This document shows positions 1 to 18,539 of a DNA stretch of 64,000 bases, one piece after another. Each line of letters opens with the position of its first letter. Position 1 is the stretch's first letter. A program made the translations under genes and the position numbers. The stretch is from Pteria penguin (taxonomy: Eukaryota > Mollusca > Bivalvia > Pterioida > Pteriidae), in NCBI GenBank assembly GCA_035048485.1, contig CM068583.1, forward strand, positions 20,001,341-20,065,340, read 5' to 3'. The notes under the pieces are model-generated. The model saw nothing but the letters and a program-made list of their open reading frames with translations, searched no databases and was not told the origin of the DNA.

Positions 1-672
1 CCTCTACCAAGTTTGTGTTTTTCGTGCCCATCCGTATTCCAAGATGGCTGCCATTGGCTCTGATTTGGGGACACATTTTCGACTTCTTCTCCAGAACTGC
101 TGGTCAGAATTTCACCAAACCTCATAGGAAGTAAGTACTCAAGGTCTTCTACCAAGTTTGTGTTTTTCTGGCCCATCCGTAATCCAAGATGGCCGCCATT
201 GGCTCTGATTGGTTGACACATTTTGGACTTCTTCTCCAGAACTGCAGGTCAGAATTTCACCAAACCTCATAGGAAGTAAGTACTCAAGGTCTTCTACCAA
301 GTTTGTGTTTTTCTGGCTCATCCGTAATCCAAGATGGCCGCCATTGGCTCTGATTGGTTGACACATTTTCGACTTCTTCTCCAGAAGCGCTGCACAGAAT
401 TCCACCAAACCTCATAGGAAGTAAGTAGTTGAGGTTCTCTACCAAGTTTGTGTTTTTTTAGTGCCGATCCGTAATCCAAGATGACCGCCATTGGCTCTGA
501 TTGGTTGACGCATTTTCGACTTCTTTAAAACGGCTGCACAAAATATCACCAAACCTTATAGAAAGTCTTGTAGAAAAAAAGCAAAATTTTCTATTGAAAT
601 GAGCTGTCATTTTATTGTAAATAAGCAATTTGTGCTCAGGTGAGCAATATAGGCCCATTTGGGCCTCTTGTT
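1..672. repeat. Tandem repeat of a ~145-bp unit ending in a GGGCCTCTTG terminus
   Basis: A motif starting TCTACCAAGTTTGTG recurs at 3, 148, 293 and 438, so the period is exactly 145 bp for four copies, the last decaying near 580. Each copy carries CCAAGATGGC near its middle and TCGACTTCTTCTCCAGAA near its end. The array runs into GTGCTCAGGTGAGC and then GGGCCTCTTG at 661-671, followed by TTTG-rich low-complexity DNA to about 745. The same CTTCTTCTCCAGAAC segment and the same GGGCCTCTTG end occur in the 51.5-54.5 kb element, so this is the right-hand part of a member of that family cut by the window edge. Confidence 0.85.
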
Positions 673-942
673 TGTTCTGTTTTGGGGTTTGTTTTGTTTT
701 TGTTTGTTTGGGGTTTTTTTTGTTTGTTTGTTTGTTTGTTTATTTGGGGGTTGGATAAAGGCCAATTTAGCGAAAATTTGTTTTTAGAATAAACAGTCTT
801 TTATTTATTTAGATTTATTATCTGGGTCAAATAATGCTACCTACGTGATGTTTTTTAAGAATAAAATGAAAACATTGAAAGGACAAAATATATTATGGTT
901 TTGTACAAATATAATGAAATATTAATAATACGAGAAGAGCAC

Positions 943-7840
<6,898 letters not shown>

Positions 7841-8028
7841 CCTGCAAGTGAAAAATAATGTCACTGTTTATGAAACAAAAATATTTAAATAAGCAAAGAA
7901 AATTAATGTCATAATAAATAAAAACCCATATTTAGACAAACTATGAGAATTTTAACATATTTGGTGAAACCGACAACAATATGTTCTTTAAAATTAATTT
8001 GTTATTAATATGTTGTTTAAATCCTCAC

Positions 8029-8150
8029 CTTCTTTGACACTGTACCACAGTCTGTGTCTCTGACCCTCCTGGTCGATGTGAAACAGGAAGCTCTTCACTT
8101 GCTGTGCGTGTATAGTGCATATGGGTGCATATCATACGTCACCTGTAGTG
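8029..8150 (-). other. Probable non-coding 5' exon of the cathepsin L-like gene
   Basis: The first coding exon starts one base after an acceptor (TTGCAG at 7842-7847 on the minus strand), so an upstream leader exon is required. A good donor (GAAG then GTGAGGAT, minus strand) lies with its exon edge at 8029, giving a 187-bp intron. The upstream limit near 8150 is a guess, as no clear TATA box is visible. From 8160 to 8370 I see nothing recognisable. Confidence 0.5.
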
Positions 8151-8379
8151 ATTTAAAACTTTATTACTTCCTATATACATTAACAACTTGATACTCATTT
8201 GATGGTCCTCACTTCGTTTATATCGATTTTGCTCTTTTTCATTTTTGACACGCGATATCCCGGTACCACACAATAAAAAGTGATCTATTTTTATGTGTCA
8301 TTTTACATCTGATAAAGGTTGTATAAGCAAACTAAAATGAACATCACGGATAACTGACAATACACCACTCGTCTTTTGA

Positions 8380-8690
8380 TCTTTGAAAAAGGTCACCTGA
8401 CCTTGACTCAAGGTCGAGGTTATGAAGCACCTTTAGGTTCTGGGAAATATTTATGTGTTTGGTTATGACGCACTTTAAGTTCTAAGAAAAAGTTGGTCAA
8501 GATGTATCACGAAGTGACTGACTTACGACCTGGACAAAGATTCAAGCAATGTTTTTGCAATGATCTTGATATAGGTCACGAGTCCATAGATCAAGGTCAC
8601 GATACACCTTTAAATACTGAGAAATATTTGAGTGAAGTTTGGTCATGATCTATCACAATGTGAGTGACAAGATCTTGGGGACGAACGGAC
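8380..8690. repeat. Diverged ~195-bp duplication rich in AAGGTC motifs
   Basis: GACTCAAGGTCGAGG with CACCTTTAGGTTCTGGGAAA near 8397-8450 is echoed by GATCAAGGTCACGA with CACCTTTAAATACTGAGAAA near 8591-8627. The motif style matches the tandem array at 10.5-11.6 kb. Confidence 0.6.
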
Positions 8691-8699
8691 GATCAAACG

Positions 8700-10490
8700 A
8701 ACAAACAAAAGGGCACTTAACTTGTACCAGAAGAATCGTGCTCCCATCTGCAGAAAGGCAGAGGCATAAATGTAAAAGGCGTCTTACTCACTTTACACAT
8801 AAATGGACTCTTATTAAAAACTTGGCAAGGTTACAACTTTTGTTTTTATTTGCGTTTTTGTTTGTTTGGGTTTTGGAGGCATGAGATTTCGCGTGATTTC
8901 GGGTTTTTTTCTGTTTTATTTATTTTTTTATTTGTTATATTGACGGGACAATAACTTTTCCGCAGTATACAAGGGGAATTACTCTAGGATTTTATTGTTA
9001 CAATCGTCCACAATTTCACAAAATATGTATCATGCTACATGTTCGGCTCCTTTGTGTTTACGAAAAATGGGATTTGTGAGAATTTTTTGTTCTTAAGGAG
9101 CCTCAAAGTCTCCAGAAGATATAGATAAACATAGCTTACAAAATGATATGACATGAAATAAGCATTTATCGTGAAACACAGAGCCATGAGCCTTGTTCTT
9201 TAATTGATCCTGTTATATATTTGTGTATAATTATGAGTATTTGCATATAAATACATTAATATCTTATAATATGGCATTTTATTTGGATATGAATAGAAGA
9301 AGAGAAAAAGAAGAAGAAGAAGAAGGAGAAGAAGAAGATTTCTCTATAGTGTACACGTTTGTTTTGATGTTGTGTGGCTTGCCATCTTCTATCCGGAAGT
9401 ACCTCACATGCATACCATATATGCAGTAATAAGATATTTCATATCATCAGTATGTTTGGGGTATTGATGGCGGGCATGACTTACCAAACAGGAGACGCTT
9501 ATTCCTCACGGGTACATTGTTTCATGTCCACTGTGATAAGAACTGTAGTCCACAGAATAATTTCCATTAACATATTTGAATTAAATGTTTTTGTGCACCA
9601 TGAAACAGAGGCAACGTATTTGTATCAACAATTAAAATATAAACGCTTCATACTAAGTCATAACGTTTACAGCGGACCAATCCGAAGCAGTAAGGGCTTT
9701 TACGTACAAAACGTTTGAAAAATACAAAATGTTTGCATCCAGCAGGCTTTGACCGCTAACCTCTAGCATGCCAGAAAAATCAAGATACGAGTTTATTTTG
9801 CTTTATATTATTATTATTTTTCTTTTTTTCAAATAACCATTGAAACTGATATTTTTCAAGAAAAGTAAATGAATGCTTCATTGTTTATCTTCATTAAATA
9901 AGGGAAACATGACATTAAAAGTTCTGAAAATGACTTAGTCTGAAAAGAGGTCAAAAATGATTTCAGAAAGGAGCCAAAAAACAAACAAACAAACAAACAA
10001 AAAACCCCAAACTAAACAAAACAAAAAACACGTGATCGGCGGATATAGAGAGGAGTTGCAATCCTCCCTCTTTTTGGTCGGAAATATTTACCAAAAACGT
10101 CATTTTCGACCATTTTAGGACTGCAAGCCCCCACCCTTTCTGGGCTGAATACTGCAAAAGTTGCATTCAATTTATTGATCTACGAAGCTGGTCTAAACAA
10201 GTTTGTCATAGGAGGGTATTTTTCGGCCTATGTTGCCCCGCCCTGGACCCACCTCTCGACGAATCAAGCCAATATGGACTCCTTTGACAGACTTCTTCAG
10301 ACATGCGAAATCTTTGTATATAATGTTATGATAGTTTCCTAGAATTTATGAAAATTTACTTATAGATTTCTTCGCTTTGCTGGAATATTCATACATATAG
10401 ATAAAAATGACAATGAATGTTATTCACAAAATCGCATATTCTACTTACAATAAAACTATTCGTCTAAATGTGTATTTATAGCTATTTTTT
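8700..10490. other. Intergenic DNA with minor repeats, no gene seen
   Basis: Holds a GAA-rich microsatellite (9287-9341), a fragment of the B-box repeat (9463-9510, CCAAACAGGAGACGCTTATT), a short SINE-body scrap near 9670-9712 (CGGACCAATCCGAAGCAGTAAGG read forward is the inverted body) and an A-rich stretch near 9978-10030. No codon-biased reading frame or splice-supported exon was found. Confidence 0.6.
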
Positions 10491-10502
10491 TTACTCTTTT
10501 TA

Positions 10503-11850
10503 TGCTCTCCGAAAACTTTCGGGAGGAGCATATAGTCGCTGTCCTGTCCGTCCGTCCGAGCTCATATTCCCTATACCTTTCATCAGAATTTTATCATACT
10601 TCACCAAAATATTATTTAGGTTAAGGGCTTTGGGACAAGGGTCATACAGTTTGATTTCTGAAAGGCCAAAATCAGTAAATAACTATGACATAAAATACCA
10701 TGAAGTACGTATATCTCCTACACCTTTCATCAGAACTGAATCATACTTCACCAAAATATCATTTAGGCTAATGGATTTGGGACAAAGGTCTCTCAAGGTC
10801 ATTCCTAAAAGGTCAAGATCACTTAACTATGACTTAAAGTAAAATGAAGTAATTATATTTCCTATATCATTAATCAGAATTTAATTATACTTCACCAAAA
10901 TATTATTTAGGTTAAAGACATTTGGACAAAGGTCAGTTAAGGTCATTTCTGAAAGGCCAAGGTCACTTATTAACTATGACTTAAAATACCATGATATACG
11001 TATATCTCCTACGCATTTCATCAGAATTTGATCATACTTCATCAAAATACTATTTAGGTTAAGGGCTTTGGGACAAAGGTCACTCAAGGTCATTTCTGAA
11101 AGGTCAAGATTACTTAATTATGACTTAAAGTAAGGTGAAGTAATTATAATCTCTATATCTTTTATCAGAATTCAATCATACTTCACCAAAATGTTATTTA
11201 AGTTAAAGACATTTGGACAAAGGTCACTTAAGGTCATTTCTGAAAGGTCAAGGTCACTTATTAACTATGACTTAAAATACCATGAAGTACGTATATCTCC
11301 TACGCAGTTTATCAGAATTTGATCATACTTCACCAAAATATTATTTAGGTTAAGGGCTTTTGGACAAAGGTCACTCAAAGTCATTTCTGAAAAGTCAAGG
11401 CCACTTATTAACCATGACTTAAAATACCATGAAGTACTTATATCTCTTACACCTTTCATCATAATTTGATCATACTTCACCAAAAATGTTATTTAGGTTA
11501 AGAGCTTTTGGACAAAGGTCACTCAAGGTTATTTCTGAAAGGTCATGTTCACGATAAAAAGTTTTATTTCATAACTAATCAAGTCACACTTACTCATTTT
11601 AGTTTAAAATACTGTGATCACTCGTTGCTCTACAGTTAACACTTTGATATCCATATGATACATTGAGATTTGAAATCGTCATCATTTAATACAAGGATTT
11701 CCTATATATTGAGTCATTCATTTGCTTCATTATTGCTGTGCTTCTTGAAGCTTCCATCAGTTTTACTGATTTTTTGTATATGAATTGAGTCATCAATTTC
11801 CTACATTATAAGTATAACTGCCGTTCGGGGAGCACCCATCAGTTTTACTG
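10503..11850. repeat. Hairpin-headed element with dimeric 147/144-bp tandem array
   Basis: Starts with an inverted repeat (CTCTCCGAAAACTTTCGGGAG) followed by CATATAGTCGCTG and a GTCC-rich leader. The landmark CAGAA (with its flanks) then recurs at 10584, 10731, 10875, 11022, 11166, 11313 and 11460, giving spacings 147, 144, 147, 144, 147, 147. Two monomer types alternate: one with GTACGTATATCTCCTAC, the other with AAGTAATTATA. The right side ends near CCGTTCGGGGAGCACCCATC (11821-11840), a second copy of a GAGCACCCATCAG-type boundary. No protein coding is evident. Confidence 0.8.
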
Positions 11851-12062
11851 ACACTCCTGTCTAATATTGATGGGTTCTACAATATTGTCAACAAGCAAAA
11901 GTGATTTCCACGCGTAAAAATCTTGACTTTGTATCAATTTGTACAGGGGCATGTGCTATGAATATATGTAAATAAGTCAGTACAATTATCACTATACCTG
12001 TTTGTTCTCCTCGAAGCGAGCTTTTTTCCTCCGTTTTGAATTCACAGTGATCTATGTAGTTC

Positions 12063-12106
12063 GAAATGTCAGACCCAAGCAGTCTTATGCTTGGGTCTGA
12101 TATTTC
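12063..12106. repeat. 19-bp-arm hairpin
   Basis: Arms 12063-12081 and 12088-12106 match at 18 of 19 positions (core TCAGACCCAAGCA / TGCTTGGGTCTGA) around a 6-nt loop. It lies about 85 bp before a GGGCCTCTTG terminus at 12190-12201 and may be part of that element family's end. Confidence 0.75.
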
Positions 12107-12302
12107 AGAGAAGTATCTAAAGATTTCTTCAAGCAGTCCGTTGTTTGTAAACAAAGTGTGTTCATGTGTGCGACATTTATAAACCCGCTTGGGCCTCTTG
12201 TTTATAGTTTTTGAGGAACATATAATTCTAGTCGCTGTCTTGTCGGTGTGTCTGTCCGTCCGAACTCGTTCGTCACAATTTATCATATTTCACACAATCA
12301 CG

Positions 12303-12530
12303 AAGGTCGAAGCGGTAACTCGGTGGATGAGGGACTCGGCTCTTGATCGGGAGGTCTAGGGTTCGACTCCCACCATGGGCACACCGAGGTCCCGTGTCAC
12401 GCAAAAGATCCCTGATTACACTGAGTGTGTCTGTTGCAAAGGTATAAATTTCTATGAAAATGCATCAGAAAGATGTGGTCATCATATACGTGAAATAATC
12501 GTTGATTGAAATAAAACATTATTAAATCTA
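12303..12530 (+). mobile_element. tRNA-derived SINE (family B)
   Basis: Head GAAGCGGTAACTCGGTGGAT with A-box-like part and a B box GGGTTCGACTCC, then CCGAGGTCCCGTGTCACGCA, AAGATCCCTGATTACACTGA and a 3' part ATACGTGAAATAATCG shared with family A. The head differs from family A while the body is related, as expected for SINEs that swap heads. Confidence 0.85.
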
Positions 12531-13299
12531 ACAAGGTCACTCAGGTCCTCTTTGGGTCAAGGTCATTGTAGAACTTTATAATCCTAAACGGGGCTTATAT
12601 TTTAGTGAATTTTCAATAGGCAATGATCATACTTCACACAAGTATTAACTGCCACTCGGGAAATGGGCGATCAGACAATCACTCAAATCATTTTGGCCTT
12701 GACCTTGAATTTGACCTACTATCAAAAACTTTAATTTTGGCTTTATCTTTTGAACCGTAAAAGATATGGCTTTCACATCACATGCATGTATTCCTCAAGA
12801 TCTGAGCTTTCATGTGGTACCACATGGTGTCACAGCTTTTGACATTGTGACTTTTACTTTGCACTTTATCCTGCTTTTCGAAAAAAAAACCCCAACAAAC
12901 AAACAAACAAAAAACAAAATAAAAAACAAACAAAAAACCTTTAACATGCGGTATATCTTTCGAGCCTTAAGAGGTAGAGTTAAGGATTGCTCAGGAATAC
13001 TTCTTTCATTTCGTGCGTAGATTTTAACATCTTGATCTTTGACTTTGACCAACTTTTCAAAAAAAAAAAAAAAATAAAAAAAATAAATAGAAAGAAAAAA
13101 GAAAAAGAAAAAAGATAACCTTTGGTTATATCTTTTGAACCGTAAGGGATAGGACTTTTTTATTTCACATTTATTTCTTAGGATCATAGTTTTCATCTGG
13201 TATCATTAAATTTGACCTTGAACTTAATTGGGCTAACTCTTCAAAACCTTTGATCTACGTTATATCCTTTAATCCGCCAGTAGTAAGGCTCTCCTGTCT
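12531..13299. repeat. Diverged GGTCAAGGTC-type repeats and A-rich low complexity
   Basis: Includes CTTTTGAACCGTAAAAGATATGG (12747-12769) echoed by TCTTTTGAACCGTAAGGGAT (13132-13151) and, at 16028-16045, CTTGAACCGTAAGAGATA. Between them lie AAAC/AAAT-rich stretches (12880-12950 and 13059-13120). Long frames here are low-complexity artefacts. Confidence 0.55.
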
Positions 13300-13440
13300 T
13301 ACGTCTGGGTGGCGCCTTTATGATGCATTGTATAGATAGTTATACCATTGTAATGACCCACATGATGCAATGAGGGATCCACGTCTACCGTTACTCGGGA
13401 CCTCAGTTTTCAATGTCTCATCCGAAACAGAGAAAATGTG
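13300..13440 (-). mobile_element. SINE family A/B body fragment
   Basis: Read forward it contains the inverted body: GATGCAATGAGGGATCC, GGGACCTCAGTTTTCAATGT and CTCATCCGAAACAGAG. The head is missing. Confidence 0.65.
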
Positions 13441-13982
13441 GTTGTTGAAGACAGTTGGTCTTTAGAGCAGGTCCGAATGAAACTTGGGTTCCTCGAATTT
13501 AAGACGGTATGGGGCTTATTAATAAGACATTTATACTAAAATTAACAATCTATATCATGAAACTATTCAAGATGCATCAATAATGACTGTTTTCATATTC
13601 AGGGAATCACAATAAAATTACCCACGAAACAGAAAAAGGCATATGATTTATACCACAAACCCATTCTATCTTCCACTGAAACAATAATAACTCCCCCAAA
13701 CTAACAAACAACAAAACCAATTTAATGAAGCATGCCCAATCCAATCGATCTCTAACGTAAAAGAAATTCATTCATGCTGTATATATACATTGAATCAACG
13801 ATTATCCATGAAATATACATGTTTATTTATTTAAGATCAATATATGAAACTTACATGGGTTGAACTCATTTTGTTTTTATATGTGTTCATGGCATAATAA
13901 AGTGTGTATCAAATTTTAAAAATAACAGCGAATATGAAATATGTAAATTAATGAAACTTTTGACAAATTCAATAGAAGTTAG

Positions 13983-14022
<40 letters not shown>

Positions 14023-14984
14023 AAAGTAAAATCTGCACTGCGATTAAAAAACTATGACCTAAAATACGCAATACGCTGTATCACAAGGTTTTGTCAAAAT
14101 GAGTATTGAATTACTCCGTATTTTTATTCTCATACCTGAAAATTGGAAAACAGGGCTAGTAAAAAAAATCTCAAAGATATGACATTATCTAAGGTAGATT
14201 TTGACCCAAAAAAGGGACTATTTCGATGAATTTTAATCAGAATGAAAAATTTCCAATAATGGTGGTTGATTACTTTGTTCTGCTTTTCATATTTCAAAAA
14301 TATCACAATAATGAGGCAGGATGTAACTGTCCACGTAATAAGTGACACCATCTGTGGATCAGACCCGGACCGCTTGTGCCGTAAGCCAAACCCTGCACTA
14401 CGACACAAAGTCTGGCCCTCTCCATTAATCTTATTAACGACCTTTCACGTAATGGCATTGCGTCTCCATGAGGACGAAGTATGCTGCATCAACAAAAAAT
14501 CACGATTACTTCCTAAGTGGCCTAAATATATGACAAGCTCCCTTAATGAGATACAGACAAAACAATGGAATGAAACGCGACAGCAGGTAATGGTAGAGAA
14601 CAGAGGAGGCTACATCAACCAGATGTACCAGTAGGCAAACATGAACAAATCTCCTTTCAGCAGCCACAGACGTCATGTCGAGCCGACACTACACGAGACA
14701 CGTTGAGGGTTGTCCGTACAAACGAACAATTAATAGTGTGTGTCGAGTCGGCTGTAGGTAATTAGGAGATTGTATTATATCCCAATGTGCAGCATATTCT
14801 GATGAATGTTAATTTCATAGACAACCGAGTGTGCACTACACTATGACTGTTGGGGAACTATTTACATGTGCAAGAATACTGGAGTAATACGTCTTTTACT
14901 TCAATAAAGAGCAATACTTGAAATTCGTATATACATCACAGTATATGATTAAATATGGGTTTCTTATTATGGATATACACGAGG
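13441..14984. other. Intergenic DNA with a GAT microsatellite, no gene seen
   Basis: A clean (GAT)n run covers 13983-14021. A moderately GC-rich patch at 14330-14640 keeps a frame open for 122 codons, but I recognise no domain, see no convincing splice sites and find no family similarity, so it is not called a gene. Confidence 0.5.
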
Positions 14985-15174
14985 GCATGCGCGGATACAG
15001 AGGGGGGTTATGGGGGTCTGGACCCCCCCCCCCCTGGAATCCGAAAATTTTTCCAAAAAAAGGTCATATTTGGGCATTTTTGGGGTTGGACCCCCCCCCC
15101 CCCCTCGTCGAAGAGAAAAATTTACTTTTTTTGGTTGGACCCCCTCTGACAAAAATTTCTGGATCCGCGCATGC
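14985..15174. mobile_element. Short inverted-repeat element with GCATGCGCGGAT termini, copy 1
   Basis: Left end GCATGCGCGGATACAG and right end TTTCTGGATCCGCGCATGC are inverted copies. GAGG flanks both sides (14981-14984 and 15175-15178), a possible 4-bp target duplication. The interior has two long C runs (about 15025-15038 and 15091-15104) and GGACCCCC-type motifs. A second copy is at 42448. It fits a non-autonomous DNA transposon; superfamily not assigned. Confidence 0.8.
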
Positions 15175-15289
15175 GAGGGTGTATTAAATCTGGTTTGACT
15201 GATTGGCTAATAAACTCGAGTCGTGGACTCGAACCTCCCGGGATTAATGTAAAGTGTACATATACTTGTTTATGCGGTGATTTCTTTTA

Positions 15290-15575
15290 TGGAGCAGGCA
15301 TGTCTCGGACAGTAGCATGCCCGTCTTATGACCGATAGGTATTGTGTTCCAGTTCCATCGGGGCTCTTTGGGGTCCCGTCTTTTGGATGAAACCGAAGAA
15401 CTGTTTAAAACCATATCTTTACTCCGTTTCTCTTGTTACGCTTAAAGATCAGAAGATACCTCACTGCTTAGGATAGGTCTGTTGCATAGGTAAAAATTTC
15501 AGTACAATATGTCAGGCAGATGTCGTGACAATGTAAGTCAAAAATGTTTGGCGTGACGTCAAACTAGAAACTAAT
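15290..15575 (+). mobile_element. Diverged SINE with an inserted or fused segment
   Basis: The head region reads GCATGTCTCGGACAGTAGCA with a degenerate B box (GTGTTCCAGTTCC), the body has TCTTTTGGATGAAACCG and CTGTTGCATAGGTAAAAATT, and the end has TTGGCGTGACGTCAAAC. Between body blocks, 15396-15430 (AAAACCATATCTTTACTCCG) resembles the terminal repeat of the foldback elements at 17961 and 36720. Confidence 0.7.
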
Positions 15576-15618
15576 AAAAAGGTCAACCATAGCACAAATA
15601 CACCTTCCCTCCGCTCTC

Positions 15619-15650
15619 TCTCTCTCTCTCTCTCTCTCTCTGGATCCGCC
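15619..15650. repeat. CT microsatellite abutting a GGATCCGCCCCTGC fragment
   Basis: A pure CT run is followed at once by TGGATCCGCCCCTGCACAC, which resembles the right end of the GCATGCGCGGAT element. Confidence 0.6.
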
Positions 15651-15930
15651 CCTGCACACGTACTGTATGTATAAATCTTTTTGGCTGAATTTCTTGAAAA
15701 CTGAGGTTCGCGGATTTAGCGTCTTCTGATATATGGTTATGTTAAATATACGGTTGCATGAATTAATGGACAGAACTTCCAGTCGACCTTGTCCAGGTTT
15801 CTGTGAATTTCGAAGCGTTGTCATGACAACAACAGCTTTACATAGATACCAACTTTTACTAGATGAATATAGTATTTTATTTATTTATTTATTCATTTAT
15901 TAATTCATTTATTTGTTTATTTTGATTTTT

Positions 15931-16145
15931 ATACCCCGGATCGATAAATCGGGGGCATATTGTTTTGACCTGTCTTCTATCGGTTTGTTTGTCTGTGTGT
16001 TGTCGAGTTTAACCTTCGCTATAACGCTTGAACCGTAAGAGATAGACTTCATATTTTGCACTAATAAAGCCTTCAAAATTACACCAAGGTAATTGAACTC
16101 GTAATCTTGACCTTGAGCTTTGACCTACATTTCATAATTGCCTTG
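15931..16145. repeat. Hairpin-headed interspersed repeat
   Basis: Begins TATACCCCGGATCGATAAAT then CGGGGGCATATTG: a stem of CCCCG/CGGGG type, followed by TTTTGACCTGTCTTCTATCG and GAACCGTAAGAGATAGACTT. The layout parallels the hairpin heads at 10503, 51491 and 58648 with unrelated stem sequence. Confidence 0.65.
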
Positions 16146-16149
16146 TTTG

Positions 16150-17960
16150 GACTTTTTTGCCGCCGGAGGTATTCGTGTTTATATATCTATTAATCTATTT
16201 ATTCATGGGTACACCAGGAATTTTTAAAATGAGGCAGAAGGGAGTGGATGACCTTCAATGTTTTTCGTCGTGCCGCAAAAGTGATATACTAGTTCCACAA
16301 CTTACTAAAACGACCCTCTCAAAAATAAAACCTAAGAACAAAACAACACACACTTTCAATGTTAAAATAGGTGTGAAGGTCGTAGATTTATAAAGATGAA
16401 AATACGTACATTATATATTCATTCACACACGGCCAAACATTTCAAAAGAAGGAAGGGAGAAAACTTGAATTTCGTTCCGTAACGTGATAAAAAAAGATCG
16501 ACTAATGATGGGTCGAAAAATGTGGACACCCCCACCCCGGTTCCTACTGCCCTGCGTGCACTGAAAATTTCATGAATTAGTTTTTTTCATTGTTTTTATC
16601 TCTATCAGTCTAAAAATAATGTCAACTCTGGTGGCAGTTGCTGCATGCTTCCTATATATACAGTGTGCACGATTAATACATTTGATGAATGTCGTTTATT
16701 GTATGATATTCACGGGTAAAGCATTTATTTATTAATTTATTTATTTATTTAGTTATTGGGGGCGGCGCTTAATAGATAACAGTTAGAGACAAGTGGGAAT
16801 GTAGGTTTTCTTTACTTTCCTCATGCTGGCCGCCAATATATAGGAAACTTAATCTAAATTTTGCATCAAGTAAAAACGAACAAATGAAACATTTGTGTAT
16901 AGGGGAAAGGGGAAGTGACATTGGAGTCTGATTGGTGAATGATTAGTTTTCAAGAGTAATATACTCCAAGAGACAACAAGAATTATATTCTCCTAGACAC
17001 AACAAAAATTTGGTGATGAAATTGCTCTTCTTTCGAGTTGTGGAAGTATTCTTATGATGCCTTGATATCTCATAAATTCTGGCAAGCCAGAGAGAAACTG
17101 CATAAAAATTTATATATATACACACGCATGCGTTTGTGAAGATATGTTTGTGGGGGTGTGTGGTTGGTGAGTAGTGATGACGCTGCTCCTGTGATTAGGT
17201 ATGTTTGTTGGCTTCTTCTTGTTTTTCTCTTGAATAATTATCTCGATTTTTAAAAATATAATATGATCATCGAGTACAATATGATCTCCATCAATCAATC
17301 AGAAATTATTTTGTCTCTCCTTATAATTTTTTTTTGTACAAAATTCCCTCACAAAACACGAAAACAAAACAGCGTAGATCTGTAAATAAACATCAAACCA
17401 CATTAACTCCCATGTGGAATAAGATCAGCTGCTCTTATCGCCCCTTTCATTCATTTATGATTTACAATACTGTACAAACGAGCGAAGCGTGCTGTTAACA
17501 CAACTTAACCTCAAATCTGTATCTCGTAAACGCTTACGACAGAGGGCATGTCGACATATATGGCCACCAAGGTATAACGTACTCATCACGTGACCAGTAC
17601 CACGTGATCAATGCATGTTACTGTAGAAAACACATGGTATATGTATTGAAAACAGATAAAATAGATAGATATATGTGTTCTACCTCTTCAAGTAGCTCTC
17701 ATGCTACAGTCTGTTTCAGATACATGTAATTAGGATTCTTTGATAATTATAAAACAAGATTTCATGGATGACCGACTTCTTTCGCTGTTGTATGTTAATT
17801 GTAAGAAGAGCTTTTTACTGTAGTATTTTAGTCCATAATGTCTTTTCGTCTCTAGACATTATATTCTAATCATTATTATACAATTACTAACGCTGGCAAT
17901 AATGATCAGTCGGACATAAGATTAACATGCTGAATCCAATAATGTCTCCTTGTTAAGTTG
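16150..17960. other. Intergenic DNA, nothing recognised
   Basis: AT-rich, with an ATTT simple repeat near 16724-16755. No exon, RNA gene or clear transposon end was seen. Confidence 0.5.
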
Positions 17961-18071
17961 CAGTCTGATTAAAACCATAGCTTTATTCCGCTTCTCTATT
18001 TGTCCCATGGCTTTATCCGTAATGGGACAAATAGTAAAAAACGGATTAAAGATATGGTTTTAATCAGATTG
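17961..18071. mobile_element. Foldback MITE with exact 9-bp target duplication
   Basis: The element is almost all inverted repeat: CAGTCTGATTAAAACCATAG at the left matches the complement of the right end (ATATGGTTTTAATCAGATTG), and TTTGTCCCAT / AATGGGACAAA pair near the centre. GTTAAGTTG is exact on both sides (17952-17960 and 18072-18080). A longer relative lies at 36720-37079. A 9-bp duplication fits Mutator-like elements best. Confidence 0.88.
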
Positions 18072-18539
18072 GTTAAGTTGATGATATAAATATCATTTCG
18101 CCTGGTATCCAGGTCTTAGGCGGCAAATGGCACATTTCCCGTAAAATTTTGACGTTATAATGAAAATTATGATTCTCTCGTGAAACCCTTTGCCAGAAAA
18201 GGTTGCCACCAAAACTTTAGTCCCGCAGTTAAACTGAAAATATGTGTTGTGGTCCAGAAATATTGTTCTCTGCCATCATCAAGTGCTTATACTGATGCGT
18301 CAGATTTATTCCATTGATTATCGCGTTTTTTTATTGAACCCTTTTGTATTAAGTTTATTTTGAGATTAATTTTAAAGTATTATCATCAGAATGTAAATTA
18401 TTTATGTAAATCATAAAATCTAAATAATTTTGATGATAACATTCTGTAAGGGACTTTCAAAATTTGTGAAAGACTTCAGTATTGAGACCTCCTCTATCCT
18501 GTATTTCCCCGAATGACAGCCACTAGATTTGTGTTCTCA

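Noticed and set aside
12810..13196. 128-codon minus-strand frame
   Set aside because: Its centre is poly-F/Y from A-rich repeats and the rest lies in diverged dispersed repeats.
14266..14634. 122-codon frame in a GC-richer patch
   Set aside because: No domain recognised, no splice support and no start context; kept only as a note in the intergenic entry.
15010..15198. Proline-rich frames on both strands
   Set aside because: They translate the C/G runs within the short inverted-repeat element.
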